From CAZWDL01 sp964632995 (GTDB lineage Bacteria; Bacteroidota; Bacteroidia; Chitinophagales; Saprospiraceae), in the NCBI GenBank assembly GCA_964632995.1, contig CAZWDL010000012.1:1-64000 (forward strand): a DNA stretch of 64,000 bases, in the 5' to 3' direction. Shown piece by piece: positions 60,138-64,000 of this stretch. The translations under genes were made by a program, and so were the position numbers. How positions within the stretch are numbered: position 1 is the first letter of the stretch; every line of letters starts with the position of its first letter. The notes below the pieces were generated by a model. It was not told the origin of the DNA. It worked only from the letters and a program-made list of their open reading frames with translations, and ran no database searches.

Positions 60138-62330
60138 ATGGCAATTAATACCAAGCACGATAGAAGATCATTTTTGAAAATATCCACCGTGGCCGGTGGA
60201 GGCCTGGTTCTGGGCTTCAACTGGCTCGTGGCCTGTTCGCCCGCCGAACAAGAGGCCAAGGGCATGCCCGAAGAGTGGTACAACGTAAATGCTTACCTCA
60301 AGGTTGGAGATAACGGCGTGGTGACCATCATGTCACCCAACCCGGAAATCGGGCAGAACGTTAAAACCTCCATGCCCATGCTCGTCGCCGAAGAACTCGA
60401 CATCGACTGGAAGGACGTCATGGTCAAGCAGGCCGGGCTCGATACGGATAAGTACACCCGCCAGTTAGCCGGCGGCAGCCAGTCGATCCGCCTGGCCTGG
60501 GAACCGCTACGCAAAGCCGGCGCTACCGCCCGTCACATGCTGATGGCGGCTGCCGCCAAACAGTGGGAGGTCCCCGTTGAGGAACTCACCACCGAGGCCG
60601 GCGTCATCAAGCACGAAAAGAGCGGTAAATCCATCGGCTACGGCGCCGTGGCTTCCGCGGCAGGCGAGATGCCGGTGCCCGAGGAGGTCGAACTCAAGGA
60701 TCCGAAAGATTTTAAAATTATCGGCACGGCGACCAAAAACGTCGATGGGCCCGAGATCATTACCGGCAAGCCGCTATTCGGCCTCGATATCGACCGCGAA
60801 GGCATGCTGATCGCCATGATCAAGCACCCGCCGGCCTTCGGGATGACGATAAAGTCTTTCGACGCGGAATCCGTAAAGAATATGCCCGGCATCAAAGATG
60901 TGTTTACTATTGATGCCAAGCCCGAAGGCGTGGAGCTGCAATGGTCGGATGTCAACGCCTTTCCCGAGCTGGTCGTCATCGTCGGCGAAACGACCTGGCA
61001 GGTGATGAAAGCCAAGAAAGCACTGAAAGTGGAATGGGAAACCACCTCCCCGCTGGAGAGCAGCGCCGAACACGAGGCAGCGCTGACCAAGCTGATAGAG
61101 AGCAGGCCTGACGAGCCGGCCCGCAAGGATGGCGATCCGGAAGCGGTGTTCGCCAATGCCGCTCAGGTAATCGAGCGCACTTACTCGGCCCCCTTCCTGG
61201 CCCACAACCCGATGGAGCCGATGAACTTCTTTGCACATGTCACGGAGGACAAAGCCGAGCTGGAAGGCCCGATCCAGACGCCGGAATTCCTGCAGAAGAC
61301 CGTCGCCGCCTTACTCGACATGCCGCTGGAGAAAGTCTCAATCATGATGACTCGCCAGGGCGGTGGTTTCGGTCGCCGTCTTTACGGCCACTTCGGCTCG
61401 GAGGCCGCCTTGATTTCCAAGAAAGCCAACGCTCCTGTCAAGCTGGTCTATACCCGCGAGGACGACATGACGCAGGGCACCTACCGGCCCACCTACAAGG
61501 TGAAGTACCGGGCCGCCCTGGATGAGAACAATAACCTGACCGCTTTCCACGTACGCGGCGTGGGCGCCAACGAAAGCCCGGTATTTGAAAACCGCTATCC
61601 GGCGGGCGCGGTGGATAACTACCTGGCTGAGAAACTAAGCCTGAATTCCAATATCTCGACCGGCGCCTGGCGGGCCCCGCGCTCCAACTTCATGGCCTAC
61701 GCCGAGCAGGCCTTCCTCGACGAAGTCGCCGAAGCTGCAGGCAAAGATCCTATCGAAATGCGCCTGGAACTGTTCGAAAAAGCGCAGAACAACCCCGTAG
61801 GAGAGCGCAACGACTACGACGCGGCCCGCTACGCCGGCGTGCTGAAACTGGTCAAGGAAAAAGCCGGCTGGAGCAAGGAGATGCCCGGTGTGCACCGCGG
61901 CGTATCGGCCTACTATTGCCACAACTCCTACGTCGCCCAGGTGGTTGACGTAGTGGTGGAGAACGACCAGCCCAGAGTACAGAAGGTCTGGTGCGCCGTC
62001 GATTGCGGCATCGTCGTCAACCCGCTCGGCGCCAAGAACCAGATCGAGGGCGGCATCGTCGACGGCATCGGCCACGCCATGTACAGCGTCCTGTCGTTCA
62101 ATAACGGCCGGCCGGAGCAGGAGAACTTCAACAAGTATCGCCTGATCCGCAACCCGGAGGCGCCCAAGGAGATCGATATCTTCTTTGTCGATAATGGCAT
62201 CGATCCGACGGGGCTGGGTGAGCCCTCGCTACCGCCGATTCAATCCGCACTGGCCAACGCCATGTACCAGGCTACCGGCCAGCGACTGTACAACCAGCCC
62301 TTCGTGAGCGATCAGCAGGTGCTGGGATAG
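60138..62330 (+). CDS. iorB: Molybdopterin-binding subunit of a molybdenum hydroxylase (IorB-like)
   Basis: A 730-residue protein. The start has a Tat signal with DRRSFLKISTVAGGGLVLGF, ending in a Cys of a lipobox-like LVAC. The molybdenum domain has IMSPNPEIGQNVKTSMPMLV, RQGGGFGRRLYGHFGSEAAL, TGAWRAPRSNFMAYAEQAFL, and the catalytic Glu in PTGLGEPSLPPIQSALANAM. These match the isoquinoline 1-oxidoreductase beta family; such enzymes hydroxylate aldehydes or N-heterocycles with water-derived oxygen. Substrate specificity is not deducible. It forms one unit with the (2Fe-2S) subunit upstream and would be exported folded, carrying that subunit along. Cofactor genes are not in the window. Confidence 0.92.
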   Translation: MAINTKHDRRSFLKISTVAGGGLVLGFNWLVACSPAEQEAKGMPEEWYNVNAYLKVGDNGVVTIMSPNPEIGQNVKTSMPMLVAEELDIDWKDVMVKQAGLDTDKYTRQLAGGSQSIRLAWEPLRKAGATARHMLMAAAAKQWEVPVEELTTEAGVIKHEKSGKSIGYGAVASAAGEMPVPEEVELKDPKDFKIIGTATKNVDGPEIITGKPLFGLDIDREGMLIAMIKHPPAFGMTIKSFDAESVKNMPGIKDVFTIDAKPEGVELQWSDVNAFPELVVIVGETTWQVMKAKKALKVEWETTSPLESSAEHEAALTKLIESRPDEPARKDGDPEAVFANAAQVIERTYSAPFLAHNPMEPMNFFAHVTEDKAELEGPIQTPEFLQKTVAALLDMPLEKVSIMMTRQGGGFGRRLYGHFGSEAALISKKANAPVKLVYTREDDMTQGTYRPTYKVKYRAALDENNNLTAFHVRGVGANESPVFENRYPAGAVDNYLAEKLSLNSNISTGAWRAPRSNFMAYAEQAFLDEVAEAAGKDPIEMRLELFEKAQNNPVGERNDYDAARYAGVLKLVKEKAGWSKEMPGVHRGVSAYYCHNSYVAQVVDVVVENDQPRVQKVWCAVDCGIVVNPLGAKNQIEGGIVDGIGHAMYSVLSFNNGRPEQENFNKYRLIRNPEAPKEIDIFFVDNGIDPTGLGEPSLPPIQSALANAMYQATGQRLYNQPFVSDQQVLG

Positions 62331-62406
62331 GGGTAGATTGACTAAAAAGTGAAGACAAGAGCAACTAAGAATTAACATTCAAGGTTGCCTGCGGATAAAA
62401 TGTGAC

Positions 62407-62483
62407 ATGGAGACATGGAGACTGGGAGATTGGAGCGCGAAGTTCTACTTCGCGTAAGGATCTCTCACAACCCATGTCTCCAT
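62407..62483. terminator. Inverted repeat after iorB, T-rich flank
   Basis: ATGGAGACATGG (62407-62418) pairs exactly with CCATGTCTCCAT (62472-62483), and TTTTCTTTTATGAG follows. A short palindromic unit with GCGAAGTTC/TACTTCGC lies in the loop. It may end the iorAB transcript. The arms resemble words in the gaps at 8660-8710 and 16383-16400. Confidence 0.5.
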
Positions 62484-62521
62484 TTTCTTTTATGAGTTTT
62501 TTCGTCTAATTCGTTGATGTC

Positions 62522-62577
62522 TATACTCGACGTAAATTGGTTTGAGAAACTTCTCAAACCAATTCAACGTCAGTATA
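62522..62577. repeat. Family B hairpin element, complete copy
   Basis: Outer words TATACTCGACGT and ACGTCAGTATA enclose a perfect 14-bp stem (62535-62548 and 62551-62564) with the loop-side word TTTGAGAAACTTCTCAAA, as in the cluster at 23868-24012. It stands 19 bases before the start of the broken hydrolase gene. Confidence 0.7.
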
Positions 62578-62595
62578 AAATCGAATATCCACCAG

Positions 62596-63173
62596 ATGAA
62601 TAGCATAAAAGTAAAGTGGATCATTGGTGCAATGGTTATAACATTTTTTGGAGTACTAACCGGGTGTGCTCCTTCGGGAACACCCGAGGAAGAAGGAAAT
62701 GTGAACGTTCCGAAAGATGAAAAACATACCGGATATATAGAAGTGGACGGCTCCAAACTGGATTATGTGGTAGAAGGTGACGGAAAACCCTGCCTGGTCA
62801 TCGGCTCCTCCGTTTACTATCCCAAAACCTTTTCAGATAATTTGCGTGAACACCTCAGAATGTATTTCGTGGAGCTGAAATGGTTCGCCAGGGATCATAC
62901 GGCATGACGGTGCATTCGGAGGTGACGCAACATTTGTTCACCCAAGTCTTTGCAGATTACGACATGTTTGAAGCGGCTCCCGACATTCCAGTTCCGGTTT
63001 TTGTGGCGATGGGAAAATACGATTACGTCGTTCCGTATACCCTGTGGGAACAGGAGTATGAAAACATTCCCGATTATACTCTGGTGTTGTTTGAAAAAAA
63101 GCGGGCATACCCCCAGCTGGAGGAAAGTGCTGCTTTTGACCGGGCGCTGCTGGATTGGATGAAAAAGCATTGA
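62596..63173 (+). pseudogene. Alpha/beta hydrolase lipoprotein, internal deletion
   Basis: From ATG 62596: a lipoprotein signal (VKWIIGAMVITFFGVLTGC) and the start of an alpha/beta hydrolase (GYIEVDGSKLDYVVEGDGKP, CLVIGSSVYYPKTFSDNLRE), ending MYFVELKWFARDHTA at a stop near 62905. A second frame from about 62900 then reads TQHLFTQVFADYDMFEAAPD, VPVFVAMGKYDYVVPYTLWE and ends ALLDWMKKH, the end of the same family (Asp in the GKYDYVVP loop). The nucleophile elbow and lid, about 150 residues, are deleted and the halves are out of frame. Confidence 0.8.
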
Positions 63174-63309
63174 CTTCTGCAGATGAAACGTCTGGTAGTG
63201 GGCTGAGAACTGCCAGATTTCATAGGGTCAGGTGTTGAAAACTAATATTTGGGTCTAATCGTAGTAAAAACCTTTGACTAAAGAATATGAATTCGGCCTC
63301 GTGAGAGTA

Positions 63310-63358
63310 GCGGTCAGAGACCGCGGGATACAGGGTCGAGGTCGAAGACGCTCGACCA
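63310..63358. repeat. Hairpin string, family C, copy 2 (inverted orientation)
   Basis: GCGGTC/GACCGC (63310-63324) followed by GGTCGAG (63334-63340) and CTCGACC (63351-63357). The order is the reverse complement of the copy at 25291-25372. It lies in the 266-base gap between the broken hydrolase and the methyltransferase. Confidence 0.6.
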
Positions 63359-63439
63359 ACACCTTCTACTAACTACTAAAGTTCTGGGTTTAAGACATTA
63401 TCAATTTTTCAATGCCCGCACCTGAGAAATCTGGCAGAT

Positions 63440-64000
63440 CTATACAACACTTGCCAGAATACAACTGACTTTCAGCCCGAACATAGACAAGTCCTTTTTC
63501 TCCTCAACAGTAAATCCGGCTTCTTCCAAAAGGGCATCCGCCGGAATGGGGCGGCAGTCCACCGTCTTGGGAAAAGCCTCGTGTACTGTTTCGTAAATAT
63601 TATTACTCAGCGTATCGGCTTTTTGCAGGGAGACATTGACGAGGCGCCCGTTCGGTTTGAGTACCCGTTGGCATTCTTCAAGGACCTTGGGGATATCCGG
63701 ATTGTCAAAAAGGTCGAGGACGAAACTCATGAAAATGGCGTCGAATTGGTCATCCTCATACGGGAGTTGGACGGCGTCGCCCCGTTCGAGTTCCGCTATT
63801 TCATCCAGTCCTTCTTTTTTTAGTTTTTCACGCGTCATTTCTACCATCCGGTCGGCAATGTCAACTCCATATACCCGGCCTTTGTTACCAACGGCCTTGG
63901 CCATCTCCACCAGGTTATTGCCGGTTCCGAATCCGACTTCGAGGATCGTTTCGCCGGGTTGTGCGTCCAACAGCGCCAGGCCATACTGTTTCTCTTTCTT
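63440..64000 (-). CDS. Class I SAM-dependent methyltransferase, N-terminal end outside window
   Basis: About 186 residues are seen; the frame is open to the window end (KKEKQYGLALLDAQPGETIL), so the start is beyond 64000. Motif I is ILEVGFGTGNNLVEMA, motif post-I VYGVDIADRMVEMTREKL, motif II DQFDAIFMSFVLDLFD, and the next strand VLKPNGRLVNVSLQ. This is the Methyltransf_11 type (UbiE/COQ5-like or small-molecule methyltransferase). The substrate is not evident and the only neighbour seen is a pseudogene. Confidence 0.9.
   Translation of the reverse strand, partial: KKEKQYGLALLDAQPGETILEVGFGTGNNLVEMAKAVGNKGRVYGVDIADRMVEMTREKLKKEGLDEIAELERGDAVQLPYEDDQFDAIFMSFVLDLFDNPDIPKVLEECQRVLKPNGRLVNVSLQKADTLSNNIYETVHEAFPKTVDCRPIPADALLEEAGFTVEEKKDLSMFGLKVSCILASVV

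Noticed and set aside
1..64000. tRNA, rRNA or riboswitch genes
   Set aside because: No cloverleaf-like or rRNA-like stretch was seen in the intergenic regions by eye; a covariance-model scan would be needed to exclude small RNAs.

Overview
The window looks like chromosomal DNA from a Bacteroidota bacterium, most likely a marine Saprospiria/Lewinella-type organism. This is inferred from family content: two outer-membrane beta-barrel receptors with carboxypeptidase-like N-domains, a type IX secretion (T9SS) C-terminal sorting domain, a hybrid two-component system with propeller repeats, a DUF1080 protein, several secreted sulfatases, weak ribosome-binding sites, and fairly high GC with AT-rich intergenic DNA. 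I see no rRNA, tRNA, CRISPR array, intact insertion sequence or prophage.

Layout. 1-6.3 kb: end of a DUF1080 protein, a DUF6544-like membrane protein with a tiny overlapping membrane gene, an OmpR-type regulator with a 5'-truncated sensor kinase, a thioredoxin-like lipid-side protein with an extra C-terminal domain, and a flavin disulfide oxidoreductase. 6.4-10.3 kb: a secreted GH30-like glycosidase and a Tat-exported enolase-superfamily dehydratase. 10.4-16.2 kb: a three-gene unit, SIR2-like/effector-associated-domain protein, membrane-anchored nSTAND1 NTPase, and a secreted WD40-ankyrin protein. This is the best candidate for an undescribed conflict or signalling system. 16.5-30 kb: catabolic and secreted enzymes (a propeller-hydratase fusion, a serine hydrolase, three intact sulfatases, a 2-hydroxyacid dehydrogenase, a tartrate/malate dehydrogenase, a DUF3500 lipoprotein). 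30-32.5 kb: a decayed patch holding a sulfatase remnant, a GNAT-HTH toxin-antitoxin-like pair and a broken OmpA/zincin gene. 32.9-44.3 kb: a large hybrid two-component regulator divergent from a 2139-residue CHAT-nSTAND1-polytopic membrane protein, the second conflict-type candidate. 44.5-50 kb: three pseudogenes, a small membrane protein and a beta-barrel receptor. 50-64 kb: an esterase, an ABC exporter, a second beta-barrel receptor, a DUF2202 protein, an ECF sigma factor with a membrane partner, an IorAB-type molybdenum oxidoreductase, a broken hydrolase and a partial methyltransferase.

Two themes cut across the window. First, NTPase-centred conflict proteins: two nSTAND1 proteins with different partners (SIR2-like versus CHAT protease) lie within 35 kb, each joined to propeller-like or repeat sensor domains and to the membrane. 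Second, the intergenic DNA carries several families of imperfect inverted repeats. One family of about 175-240 bp occurs three times, each time just past the 3' end of a gene. Another has conserved outer half-sites and loop but changing stem sequence. There is also much gene decay: at least seven remnants or disrupted genes (sulfatase, OmpA/zincin, delta-60, DUF4038, serine hydrolase, LytS-type kinase, alpha/beta hydrolase), which suggests active deletion and rearrangement in this segment.

All family assignments come from reading motifs by eye; no database search was run.
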